Shown in pieces: positions 21,241 to 31,639 of a stretch of 36,123 bases of DNA. The stretch comes from Schoenoplectus triqueter (Eukaryota; Streptophyta; Magnoliopsida; Poales; Cyperaceae): positions 1 to 36,123 of the forward strand of contig CAXKVV010001361.1 of NCBI GenBank assembly GCA_964058805.1, written 5' to 3'. How positions within the stretch are numbered: the stretch's first letter is position 1; each line of letters opens with the position of its first letter. The notes under the pieces are model-generated. The model did no database searches. It was not told the DNA's origin and was given only the letters and a program-made list of their open reading frames with translations. Made by a program: the position numbers and the translations under genes.

Positions 21241-22100
21241 AATTTAAAATTTAGGAACTTACCGCCCCCTAAAACTTAAAATTAGTTAATTGCCACCCTA
21301 AACTTATTTAATTTAGTAAATTATCACAATTATACCTTTTATCTATTTCTCTGATTAAAATTATTATTAAAGATTGTGTATAGTAAAATGTATTTTGGTA
21401 TTTCCACAATTCGTTGACAGTTCCTCCCCCGAACCTCTCGCTTGATAGAGATCGTCCACTCGTCCTTCGTCCTATCCCCACCATGTATCGTCATACGAGT
21501 CTAGGGGAGAACAGCATGAGCTCCTCCTCTGTGATCCCATCGGCACCAGCCAAGCCCCCCTTCTCGTCCATTGTTGATGATGTCGTGCCCCAATTGTGAC
21601 AACCAATTGATTAAGCTTTTGAGAAATACTAATTTGAATGCACAAAAATGATTTTATAAATGCAAAAAGAACAATACGGTATGTGAATTTTTTTCCTCAA
21701 ATCGATTTCTAGGTCAAATGGTACAAAATTCGTACCGGTGTTATATCGAATGTCTAGTTTTTTTCTTAAAGCTACTCTGTGTGGTTACAAATCAGTGGTA
21801 CCAAATTGGTACCGGTTATGAAATTATGAAAGAAATGGAGTCAGGTACCAAATTGGTACCAAACACGTAATATAAACAACCGATTATGAAGTTATAAAGA
21901 AATGTTAGTCCCAAGGGCCCAAAATAAAGCGATTTTCAGATGAAAATAGAGAGTACAAACCTTCCAAATTTCAGTAATATAAACAACACTCGATTTTCTA
22001 ACAAAATACAATGCTAGTGAAAAGCTTAATTTCATTGTAGAGAATAGAAGCTAGTTAAACTAATTATACTTAGCTGAAGTAAAACTGAAGAGAGAAAATT
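21241..22100. other. Possible Helitron body with palindromes
   Basis: It includes a locally GC-rich, codon-like stretch (21414-21599; 61-codon frame rich in Ser and Pro) in AT-rich surroundings, which could be a captured exon but matches no family I recognise. It also contains the GGTACC palindromes listed separately. Confidence 0.3.
21797..21860. repeat. GGTACCAAATTGGTACC x2
   Basis: The 17-bp near-palindrome occurs at 21797-21813 and 21844-21860. The surrounding GTTATGAAATTATGAAAGAAATG and CGATTATGAAGTTATAAAGAAATG segments also repeat, so this is an imperfect tandem duplication of ~50-100 bp. Confidence 0.8.
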
Positions 22101-22102
22101 TC

Positions 22103-22270
22103 TTAAAGTTACCAGGTGTGTAAGAAGATATTGTGAAATGATAATCTTCTCTGATAACATCAAAATTTTGAAGGGTTGCCGCAGGACCTGACCAATTAGG
22201 CAACAGCTCCTTATGACTCTCACAATTATGTAATCAATGTCCAGCTGCTGAAACACAGCATAATCAACAA
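22103..22270 (-). pseudogene. Unidentified exon-like fragment
   Basis: On the minus strand a segment lies between an acceptor-like TGTGTTTCAG (about 22255) and a donor-like CACACCTG|GTAACT (about 22112). One frame reads HKELLPNWSGPAATLQNF followed by DVIREDYHFTISSYTPG, which has the composition of real protein, but that frame has a TGA near the acceptor side. It may be a captured or decayed gene piece, lying just beyond the Helitron-like ends. I do not recognise the family. Confidence 0.3.
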
Positions 22271-22424
22271 ACAAAATCAGACCTAAAATGAGTACTGGTA
22301 AATCGAGTATTGTTATCAAATTAGAGGTTCAAATTCAATCTCTCCTCTGTCAGTTCCAAATTAACATGATATATTTTTTCATGTCAATCAGAAATTAGAG
22401 TTGTGGAGATAAATTTTAAAATCT

Positions 22425-22846
22425 AAAGGTTTTAGACTTGGTACGACCAAAACTGAATATATGAGGTGTCAATTCAGCGGGAAAAACTCAGATGACGGAG
22501 ATGTTAGTTTGGATGGATGAGTAGTACCCATGAATTACACATTTCGGTATTTGAGATCGATGTTGCAGAATGAATGAGAGATCGATAAAGATGTTAGTCA
22601 TAGAATAAGAGCTGGATGGATAAAATGAAGATAGGCATTTGGTGTTATTTGTGACAAGAATGTCCCAAACAAACTAAAAGGCAAGTTCTACAGGATGACG
22701 ATTAGATCCGCGATGATGTATGGCGCAGAATGTTGAGCTACAAAAGGACAATACGTCCAGAAGATGAGTGTAGCTGAAATGCGGATGTTACGTTGGATAT
22801 ATGGCCACACAAGGAAAGATCGAATCAGAAATGATGATATTAGAGT
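22425..22846 (+). mobile_element. RTE-type LINE reverse transcriptase fragment
   Basis: A single frame starting GFRLGTTKTEYMRCQFSG continues through FRYLRSMLQNE, IDKDVSHRIRAGW, VICDKNVPNKLKGKFYRM, RSAMMYGAEC and MLRWIYGHTRKDRIRNDDIR. This is the C-terminal RT and downstream region of plant RTE LINEs. It is interrupted by in-frame TGA/TAG codons, several where the family has Trp or Gln, and by no frameshift, as expected for slow C-to-T decay of methylated DNA. It stops abruptly at 22846, where L1 sequence begins. Confidence 0.85.
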
Positions 22847-24874
22847 TTCCAAAAAATTTTAGTAATTGGATAGAATTTCTAATCCTGCAAGGAACATCGA
22901 AAGTCATAATAAATTCAGTGGCCGGCAAAAAACATAGTGTTAAAGCAAGGGGTTCGTCAAGGAGATCCTATGTCCCCATTTATTTTTAACATTGCAATTG
23001 ATTTCTTAGCTCGTTGGATTGGACAATTAGGTCAGTTGCAGATGTTCAAACAACCATTCCACGATGCAGGCTATGTCTACTATATGTGAATGACGTTCTA
23101 ATTTTCTTGCAAGATAACAGCCAGCAGATCATGCTGCTGAAATGTGTTTTCAGTCAATTCCAGAGGATATCAGGATTAAAGCTAAATCTTCAAAAATCGA
23201 ACCTCTTGGTTACAACAGATCGGCAAGGGAAGACACACAGATTAGCAGCATTGATGCATTGTCAGGCGTCACAATTCCCAATCACTCATCTTGGATTACC
23301 ACTGTCTGATAAAAGATTGTCGAGGGAGTCTTTTTATGGGTTGATTCACCAGGAAGAAAAAAGATTATCCGGATGGAAAGCAGATAGGCTATCAATAGGG
23401 GGACGGTTGGTATTGTTGAATTCGGTCCTCTCCTCTCAACCGATATATTACATGTCTATTTTTTTCCTCCCAAAATGGATTATCTCTAGATTGGATAAAA
23501 TAAGACGACGCTTCTTGTGGCATGGGCATAAGGAATCACAAGGGCAAAGTCGTCCAGTTCACTTAGTAAATTGGCCGGTTGTGATAAAAAATAAAGAGCT
23601 AGGTGGATTGGGAATCCGTTATTTGGAAAAAACTAATTGTGCTCTAATGTTCAAATGGATGTGGCAGTGGGTGCAAAATAGTCAGGACTGGTGGAAGAAA
23701 GCCACACACACACACACACTTGACGACCACATTAGACCATGGGAAATGTCCAACGCATCCCGGTTCTGGGCAAATTTTCGGACACTAGTGCCTATTTTCC
23801 AATCATCGGTACAATTCACATTGGGACAAGGTAACACAATTCAATTCTGGTTTGATAACTGGATTGAAGGACCATTACATCAAAGATTCCCAAATCTATT
23901 TAACCAAACAATGTACTGCGATGCATCAGTACTTGACCAATATCAAGAGGGAACTTAGGAATTAGGTTTCAATGATAATCATGAAGCACAATTGAGAGAA
24001 GAAAAAGAAAGGCTGCTGTAAGACCTATCAGCGATACAATTGATACAGAATCCTGACAAAACGACCTGGACAAGAGGTAACTCAATGCAATTTTTAGTTA
24101 GATCAATTTATAACTTCTTAACTGACACACCACACATAAAGGAAAATATATTCAAGTTGTGGGAGATAAAGTCACCCCTCAGAGTGCAAATCTTTATTTG
24201 GCTGCAATTGAGGAACAAGCTGCTCACAACTGATAATATGAGAAGCGGAGGATGGATAGTAATAAGCATGTGTCATTTATATCGCCGGCATGAGGAAAAT
24301 ATAGTTCACATGTTCGCAGAATGTGAGTTCACAAGGCGGATTAGAAACTATATAGCCGATACAATGTTGCGACACATACAAAAAATCAGATACTCCACAA
24401 AAACTTCTAGCAGGACCTTATGACATGTTCTGGCGCCAACTAGAAGCAACAACCACCTTTATAGTCTGGCGGGAGAGATGCACATTTTTCAAGGCAAAGT
24501 ACAAGGGGTGATAGAAATGGCGCGAGAGATACATAAGGAAATGAAATTATGGCTTAGCACTTGATACTGACAAGAAGGGACAATAAGTGTTAATTAACAA
24601 CAAATACAGATGTGGTGAGAGAAGCATACAGTGAACTCAAGCTCTGATATAGATAAAGGGATACTGGCACACAACACAAGTTGATTCAGTTGATTTAGGA
24701 AGTGTGCGAATGGATTATACTTATTATGCCTTTGTATTGCTTGTTTTTGTCTCTTTTTTCTCTTCTTTACTCTTCATTCTTTTCATTTCCTTTCATTTTG
24801 TATCTCACGTCACAATTTGTGACCACAATTAATGAAATTTAAGGCAAAACCTTTATCTTTTACTCAAAAAAAAA
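22847..24874 (+). mobile_element. 5'-truncated L1-type LINE with RT and zf-RVT regions
   Basis: It begins inside the RT domain (KNFSNWIEFLILQGTSKVII), then in another frame RQGDPMSPFIFNIAIDFLAR. An open frame of 314 codons (23014-23958) follows, with LLYVNDVLIFL (catalytic YADD replaced by YVND), SGLKLNLQKSNL, GWKADRLSIGGRLVLLNSVL, PIYYMSIFFLPKWI and WPVVIKNKELGGLGIRYL. Frame 24040-24423 carries the zf-RVT region (SPLRVQIFIWLQLRNKLLTT, EENIVHMFAECEF). It ends in a poly-A run of nine (24866-24874). The endonuclease and ORF1 are missing. Loss of the first catalytic Asp and the frameshifts make it inactive. It is much better preserved than the L1 at 3708-5755. Confidence 0.9.
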
Positions 24875-26056
24875 TAGAAGACCAAAGGAGATTGGTGTTT
24901 GGAGTAATGGCACACGCAAAGGAGTTTTATGGTACTTATCCCTTGATCGGAATGAAAAACAAGCAAGAATTCAATAGAATAGAATAAAATGGAGAAGAAT
25001 ATACAAGAATTGAATAATAGATTTCTTGATCATTTTATTACTTCTCATGCCACTCATGAGGGTTAATATTTTTATCGACAATTACTGATAAAAATGAAAA
25101 ATTAATATATAGATCATCATCATCTTCGGAAGGAGGGGAAAAAACAAATTTCATTTTGTCGGAAAAAGAAAATAGAGATTAATTTCCCCTTGCATTTAAG
25201 GAATAGAGAGGCCTACTGAGATAATTCTTGCATTTTAAGCTCCTTTGAGTTGTCAGCGATAGTAAATTCTCAATATAGGTCAGGAACTGTGATACATCAT
25301 GAACAATTGAAAATGGCTCGGTACTGGTTGCCACTAGCTAGTGGTAACATGTTAGCAACTTCAAGTCTCAATGGTCCACACTAAACATGTTTCATTTTTT
25401 ATAATTTAAGCAAGTTACATCTAATGAAGAAGAAAAAAAAATTAATAATGCAAATATGAAGAGGAGACTGAGGTGATTAAAAACAACAGCAAATTACTTG
25501 TGATGCGAATAATTGTCCCAAGAGAGAAATTAAGACGGGTAAAACCGCAAAAGTTAGAATGTCAGATGGGATATTGTTCAATGCTTAGCTGATCTTTCCT
25601 TCAGTTCCCTCTTTTCTGATCGTGGTTATGATTTTGTTTAATTATTTTGCTTTTAGTTTTCGCTTTTTATTATTCGCCAAAAAAATCACTTTCATTAAAG
25701 CAGACATGGACGTGCAGGTCAACTTGTCTCATGGCCCGTCATGGGTCCGTTCGATAATAGTTAGATTAGTCTCAACAGTAATAATTAAATCACATTAATT
25801 TAAGAAATATCGCTTAAGTTAAATTAATATCTTAATATTTGGTTATACTTTGTAATGTAAATTATACAACTTTTATTCATATTAAACGTATATTTTATTA
25901 TTTAAAGTATAAGTATTTAAATACAATTGAAATGTGATATAATCCGATCCAATTTAACTATATATGAATTTAAAATATAAATCTACATAAAAAATTTATA
26001 AATTTCTAATATATCTACATTTGAATCATACTAAATTCTGACACAAATCCGATCCA
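24875..26056. other. Intergenic DNA, little recognised
   Basis: A 22-bp near-perfect palindrome (GTTGCCACTAG-CTAGTGGTAAC, 25327-25348) lies here. Around 25560-25700 there is L1-tail-like sequence. No gene is supported. Confidence 0.4.
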
Positions 26057-26065
26057 TTTTGACCG

Positions 26066-26675
26066 GGAAAATTTACATAAAAGGTCAAAAAAATCAACTT
26101 TATTAACAGAGGGGGTCAATTGCCCCCTAAAAATTTCACAGAGGGCCAAAGATGCAAGTAATACTTGTGCCCTTAAGTGTTTATCTGATTCTCAGACATT
26201 TTCGCCCAGCTTTTGCAGGTGTGGAGCCTAGTAATCATTGACCAAATTTAGGGGCACAAGTAATACTTATGCTCCTAAGAATTAAAAAAAATGGTGTGGC
26301 AGGGGATCGAACTCACGCCCTCTCTCAAACTCAGCGCTTCAAACCCAACTCCCCTTGCCGCTAGACCATTATTATTTCTCGTAAAGTAGGAGATAAATAT
26401 TATACTTATACATCTTATAATATTTTCAAAAATAAGGCTTAGGGACGCAAGTTTCGTCCCCCTCTCAAACTTGCATCCCTAAATTTCATCAACAACTACT
26501 GGGCCCCACACCTGCAAAAGCTAGACAAAAGTGCATGAGAATCAGGGAAACACTTAGGGGCACAAGTATTAGCGCAAGTAATACTTACACCCTTGGTACT
26601 CTGTGAAATTTTTAGGAGGTGATTGGTCTCCTCTGTTAATAAAATTGGTTTTTTGATCCTTTATAAAAATTTTCC
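26066..26675. mobile_element. 610-bp element with ~165-bp terminal inverted repeats
   Basis: The left arm starts GGAAAATTTACATAAAAGG and runs through TTTATTAACAGAGG, CCTAAAAATTTCACAGAG, AAGTGTTT, TGATTCTCA and CAGCTTTTGCAGGTGTGG. The right arm repeats all of these in inverted order and ends CCTTTATAAAAATTTTCC. The flanks TTTTGACCG (26057-26065) and TTTTGACGA (26676-26684) fit a 9-bp target duplication with two changes, so a Mutator-like non-autonomous element is the best class. The arms contain internal GCAAGTAATACTT/AAGTATTACTTG words. The core contains the tRNA-like segment listed next. Confidence 0.82.
26290..26370 (-). other. tRNA-like sequence inside the long-TIR element
   Basis: On the minus strand TAGCGGCAAGGGG (26363-26351) fits a Pol III A box and GAGTTCGATCCC (26314-26303) fits a B box, about 49 nt apart start to start. 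The ends AATGGT and ACCATT can pair as an acceptor stem. The T-stem and variable region do not fold cleanly and no anticodon could be assigned, so it is a tRNA-derived relic or SINE-head-like sequence rather than a tRNA gene. Confidence 0.55.
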
Positions 26676-26684
26676 TTTTGACGA

Positions 26685-27237
26685 CCCTTTTATTTACTCC
26701 GGGTAGAATATTGTGGTCTCCCCTCCAGTCCAGAGCAGGAGCATCTAACGATCGATATGGAAGCGGAAGAAAAGCTTTAGTTCCTTCCTACGACGTTCCA
26801 AGTATTTTTTTCTCCCATACTCCGTATACTCACCTAAAAACCCATTTCCAAGTCCGGAGCACATCCTTTGAAGAGCATTTTTGTGGAGAGTTTTCAAAGA
26901 TTAATCACAACGGCTCATTTTAATCACAACGGCTATGAAAAAGTCTAAACACGAATTTTGATATACGGAGGGTTTATTATTGTTAAATTAGAACCGTTGA
27001 TCTCTCATCGAACGGATCAGATCAAAAGTACTTCACCTGGAGAGCTTTTTTTTTACTCTCCAGGGGATGTCGTTTCACCCCCCCCCCAAACAAAAAAATA
27101 AAGGATGTTCTGGATCTTGAAGGAATATATTATGTCGAGTCTCGAGTGGGACGATTCATCAAGATTTGTACAATAGAATCTTACGACGAAGGCCAGCTGA
27201 ACACTAGGAGATAATTTCGTTCTCCAGTCCTCACAAG
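26685..27237. other. Intergenic DNA with short repeats
   Basis: TTAATCACAACGGCT occurs twice 4 bp apart (26901-26915 and 26920-26934). CCTGGAGAG and CTCTCCAGG form a perfect 9-bp inverted repeat around an 11-nt T-rich loop (27036-27064). The 81-codon frame at 26678 has no recognisable motif and starts inside the target duplication of the preceding element. Confidence 0.6.
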
Positions 27238-27908
27238 TAGGGTTGCAAACGGATCAGATATGGACGGATAATGCTCTTACCGTATCCATATCTGTTATAA
27301 TTTTTTGTATACGGATAGTCTCAAATACGGATACGAATCGGATATTCAACGGATATCGAATACAGATTGGATATCGGACGGATACATATACAAATACGGA
27401 TATATTTCAAGATATTAAGTAAAATATTATATATATCATTACAAAAATAATTGTATATTATTTTTTGATAGAATTATTAATTATAAAAATTAAATATTAA
27501 TTATAAAAGTTAAATATTAATTATCATTATATTAATAGTTCAAATGTATCAATGAATTATTAAAAAATATGACACATTAGTACACATTATATATAAAATT
27601 AGTTAGATTTATAATGTATGCAAAAAAAATATAATTAAAAATACATAATGAGATTTTTTTCGGATATGTATTCGGATAAAATCAGATAATATTGGATCGG
27701 ATACTTTCGGATAATGTCAGATATTGACGTATAATAGCTAAATGGACGGTTACGGATAGATAATAACCAAATCATATTCATATCCGTTAAAAAAATTTAG
27801 ATACAGATATAAATTTCTTCATATACGGATACTAATTAAATAATTTTTATTATTTATCAAATCGAATCACAAATAAAATCAAATATTGTACTATAGTTTG
27901 CAACTCTA
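27238..27908. mobile_element. hAT-type non-autonomous element next to the EF-hand gene
   Basis: The termini are TAGGGTTGCAAAC (27238) and GTTTGCAACTCTA (27908), inverted repeats with one mismatch. Flanking octamers CTCACAAG (27230-27237) and ACCACAAG (27909-27916) agree at six of eight positions, as expected for an aged 8-bp hAT target duplication. The interior consists of degenerate CGGATA/GGATACGGAT words near the ends and AT-rich DNA in the middle, with no coding capacity. It ends about 100 bp before the ATG of the EF-hand gene. Confidence 0.85.
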
Positions 27909-28011
27909 ACCACAAGTCCACAACTCACTTCATCAGTTTATCACAAATTCACAATATCAACGCTTCAACAGAGAGGGAGAGAGAGGAGAAACACCAAATC
28001 CCCGAGCAAGC

Positions 28012-28666
28012 ATGGGAGTAGTGATACTGGATGGTTCCACTGTCCGGTCCTTCGTGTCAGATGAGGAGGCGTTCGCGCGTGGGGTGGACGAGCGTTTTGC
28101 GGCGCTGGATCTGAACGGCGACGGTGTGCTTTCGCGCGGAGAGCTCCGCCGCGCACTGGAGACCTTTCGCCTCCTTGAAACGCACTTCGGTGCCGACGTC
28201 ATCACCCCGCCTGCTGAGGTGTCAGCGCTCTACGACTCCATCTTCGATCAGTTTGACACTGATCATAGCGGGTCGATTGACAGGTGCGCTCTGTGATTAG
28301 GCTTGTTTCATAAGTTCATCTGGAGAAATCGGTGCTATATCCTACACTATTTTGGATAAATCTCAAACCTTGATAGTTTTAACTTGAGTACTGACTAGTG
28401 TGGATAAGAATTTGGTATGTTAATTTCCTAAGTCATGAAATTAACAAGGCTATTGTTGTTTGTTAACCAGTAATTACTCTTTTTCAAATGACAGGAAGGA
28501 ATTTAAGGAGGAGATGAAGAGGATAATGCTGGCAATTGCCGATGGATTGGGGTCATCACCAGTGCAAATGGTGGTGGAGGACAGTTTGTTGCAGAAAGCG
28601 GTCGATCTTGAGGCCGAGAAGATTGCGGGGCCCACAGACAGTGGGAAGGAGGATGTCAAAGTTTAA
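28012..28666 (+). CDS. EF-hand calcium-binding protein, two exons
   Basis: Exon 1 28012-28283 and exon 2 28495-28666 join at AG|G across a 211-bp intron (GTGCGC...GACAG), giving 147 aa. Two canonical EF-hand loops are visible: DLNGDGVLSRGE (residues 33-44) and DTDHSGSIDRKE (82-93), both with Asp, Asn/Asp, Asp/Ser and the final Glu at the metal-binding positions. The intron falls inside the second loop. The N-terminus (MGVVILDGSTVRSFVSDEEAF) and the tail (SPVQMVVEDSLLQKAV) match a small family of plant two-EF-hand proteins of unknown physiological role. There is no signal peptide or membrane span, so it is probably soluble and cytosolic, acting as a calcium sensor or buffer. Exon 1 is strikingly GC-rich against AT-rich surroundings. 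The 5' flank available before the upstream hAT element is only ~95 bp. Confidence 0.93.
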
Positions 28667-28772
28667 TTAAGGACCAGTAAAGTGTTTTTTTTCCCAAAAA
28701 AAAAAAAGAAGAAAATTAACTTGGGCACTAGAGTGACTGGTAGTGTATGAGCGTATAGCTGTGTTATGACAA

Positions 28773-28778
28773 AATAAA
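28773..28778 (+). terminator. Polyadenylation signal AATAAA of the EF-hand gene
   Basis: A canonical AATAAA lies about 107 bp after the stop codon, in the expected window for a plant near-upstream element. Confidence 0.6.
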
Positions 28779-28799
28779 GATTTCAGTCATTCAGTGCAG

Positions 28800-29248
28800 C
28801 TGTGTTTGTCATTTGTCAATTTATAATACGAGAGAAGGTTATCAGTATGTATGTGTGAAATAAGCTTGTGTAAAGTTTGGGTTTGGTTTTTGGTTTAAAT
28901 CCAATATGGCAAGATGCTTGGAGTTCTTAGTAAATCTTTGTGTTTGCATATATGGAGCTATCTTTTCGAGTTCGGACAATGAAATAGCATTATCTTCATC
29001 AAATTAATTGATCTTCTACAGTCCATTGTTATCGAAACATTCTGTGGGCTGCAATTATCAAAGAAGAAAAACCGTTCTTTAATTAAATTATGGCACGGAT
29101 TGGATTTTGATTTGGATGGTTTAGATTGAATAATGAGATAATGACAGAAACTTAAAAAAAATACCATGGAAAGAGTCGACAGGGAAGGCTCCCGTACTCC
29201 TCCAAAAGCCAAAAAAGAGTTGATTATTGATTAAGAATGTGCTGTTGG
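28800..29248. other. Intergenic DNA, nothing recognised
   Basis: AT-rich spacer between the EF-hand gene and the next hAT element. It ends in the 8-bp target duplication GCTGTTGG (29241-29248). Confidence 0.4.
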
Positions 29249-29789
29249 TAGGGCTGCAAGAAATATTCGATGTTCGTAGTTCGTTTGTGTTCGATTCGAA
29301 AAAAGTTTGAAAAAAGTTCGTTCGATTCTAGTGCGAAATTAATTTCAAATCAAACTGATTCGATTCGAAATTATATCGAATCAAACTCAAACCATGGTGA
29401 GTTCGTTCGAAATGTGTTTGCGAACTATTTTTGTTTGAATTTGTATTAATTATTTGATTGTTTGAGACTTTGAGTAGTATGAATTTATATAAAATTTATT
29501 AATTTTTGTTGAATGAACTTTTAGTTTTGTATGAATTATATTAAATTGACATTTTTATATTTGATTATGTTATTTTGATATGAATTGTGAAATTTGTTCA
29601 CCTAATAATTCTATTTCAAACTATTTACGAATCAAATCAAACAGTTCGAATATTTAACGAATCAAATTTCAAACAATGGTTTGAGTTCGAAACTGCCTAT
29701 CTATTTCAAATCAAACTAGTTCAAAATAGATTTCAAATCAAACTCAAACACAAATCAGTTCGTTCGTGTTCGATTCGTTTGCAGCCCTA
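29249..29789 (+). mobile_element. Complete hAT-type non-autonomous element, copy 3, with perfect 8-bp TSD
   Basis: The 541-bp element starts TAGGGCTGCAAG and ends TTTGCAGCCCTA, so the ends are ~11-bp inverted repeats. It is flanked on both sides by GCTGTTGG (29241-29248 and 29790-29797). An 8-bp duplication with TAGGG ends defines a hAT-superfamily insertion. The interior contains many TTCGAA/TTCG motifs near both ends and AT-rich DNA in the middle, with no transposase. Copies 1 (1-488) and 2 (15963-16255) in this window belong to the same family. The perfect duplication marks this as the youngest or best preserved. Confidence 0.96.
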
Positions 29790-29994
29790 GCTGTTGGTCC
29801 CTTCCCCTGCAAAATAAAAAGATTATGTAACTGCTAAGCGTTGGATTGAATAGTGTAAGAATTTTTTTAAAATAAAATGGAAAGCAATCAATTGAGATAA
29901 TGTTATTTGACTTCTCTCTTTCTATCCTGTTAGCACTTGGTTTGGAAGTCCTGCCGCTGTATGTATGACTTGTCCGGTCTACCTGCTTTCTATA

Positions 29995-31172
29995 GTTGAG
30001 GTGGTAAAATTTGATATGACTCAAGAAGTCCCTCCGATTTATTTGGATTCAATTTGAACTCGTTTTGATTTTTTAAAAAGTCAAATTGATTTAAATCTAA
30101 TCTGATCTGAACCAAAGCGGTCCGAATTTGAGACTGAGATCAAACAAATTCAAAGCCTGACCCGATCTGAACCCAAACGACCTGAAATCCGAGATGAATC
30201 AAGATCAGACAACCCAAAACTCGACCATATCGGAACCTGAACAACCCAAAATCGGAGATCAAACAATCTGAAACTCGACCCAATCTGAACACAAATGATA
30301 CGAAACTAAAGATGACCCGAGATTAGACAACTCGAAATCCGACCCGACCTGATTTTAAAAAATTTAAATATTATTAAACTATAATTAGAAGTAATATATA
30401 TCTTACCTCAGTCATTCCACAATATCTACTGTGCTGCATATATGTATCTAATCATTTTAAAATTATACCATATAAATATCAAACTTCTCTTTATAAATTC
30501 AACTTTTATCTGTATCATTACATTGTGATTAGTAAATGGTTCTCAGAAATTAAAAAATATATAATTATATAATAATTATATGAACTAAAAAAGTTGATTA
30601 AAAATATAATAATATAATAAGCAGAATTAATGTCTGTTAATCAGAATTAGCATAATTAACATGTCTTCAATTTGTTAATAAAATAAATGAAATACGGCGA
30701 CATGAAATTGATCTAACTAGACTCAAACTAATTAATCATATCCATATTATTTAAAAAGTCAAATTGATCATAACATAATTGATAATCTAGATCTAACATT
30801 ATGAAAAAAAAAATTAAAGTTTGAAAACCCAAAATCTAACCCGACCCGAAATAAAACATGACAAAAAGAACCCGATCCGATCCGAACTGACCAGAAACCT
30901 GAGACTACCCGATATTAGATGACCTGAAATTTGACCCAATTCAGACCCGAATGACCCAAAGTTCGAGATGACCTGAGCTAATAAGAACCTGAAACATGAC
31001 CCAATCTGACCCAGAATGACCAGAGACACGAAAAATCGAATAATGTTCGACCTAAAATCTGACATTATTCGGATTTGACCCTAATTTGACCCGTGGCACG
31101 ATAATATTTTAGTCAAACTTACCCAATCTAATACGTCTGAACCCGACCTGACCCGTCTCATTGTCACCTCTA
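29995..31172. mobile_element. Probable non-autonomous element built of ACCCGA-type repeats
   Basis: The right end GTCTCATTGTCACCTCTA (31172) and a left-end candidate TTGAGGTGGTAAAATTTGA (about 29996) are loosely inverted. Two blocks (30040-30350 and 30815-31165) consist of degenerate units of the form GACCCGAxCTGAACCCGAA/CCTGAAATC, separated by AT-rich DNA. The ends resemble TAGAGGTGACAA hAT termini. No target duplication could be fixed. Confidence 0.5.
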
Positions 31173-31191
31173 TCTTTGTCATGTCTAATAA

Positions 31192-31600
31192 AGTGATAGG
31201 GGTGTCAATTATTGACCCGACTTAACGGGTTAATCTGACCCGAACCTGACCCGACATGACCCAAAGATAAATGGGTCGGGTATGGGTTTAATTTTTTTTT
31301 TGACCCGAATCGGGTTCGGGTCGGGTCGGATTCGGGTCACCTGACCAGACCCGGTTAATTATTTTTTTGAAGTAATTTTATGATTTAGTACTAATTAAAG
31401 CTTAAATATACACTAATTAATATTAATTATAAATTAATTAATATTTTATTGCTTAAAATTATATAAAAATAATTATTAATTAATTAATTATTATACGGGT
31501 CGGGTCAACCCGTGGCCCGTCAGGTCAGATATAGATCAAAAAAATTTTACCTGAATTTAATCAGATCAAATTCGGTTCGGATAAAAAATAAATAAATAAT
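31192..31600. mobile_element. Second ACCCG-repeat element, left end TAGGGGTGTCAA
   Basis: It starts TAGGGGTGTCAATTATTGAC and carries GACCCGAACCTGACCCGAC, then GGGTCGGGT in the opposite sense (inverted-repeat structure around 31230-31360) and again CGGGTCGGGTCAACCCG near 31496. The right end is not identified. It lies about 20 bp from the previous element. Confidence 0.5.
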
Positions 31601-31639
31601 AATTCTTTTTTTTTCTTTTTCTACGTTTATATTATGATT

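Noticed and set aside
22032..22319. 95-codon hydrophobic minus-strand frame
   Set aside because: A different frame of the same DNA looks more protein-like, and the hydrophobic one has the Ile/Leu bias expected of AT-rich DNA.
26290..26370. Functional tRNA gene
   Set aside because: A and B boxes are visible but the T-stem and anticodon arm do not fold properly and no anticodon can be assigned.
28474..28659. Minus-strand frame opposite EF-hand exon 2
   Set aside because: It is a shadow of the real plus-strand exon.
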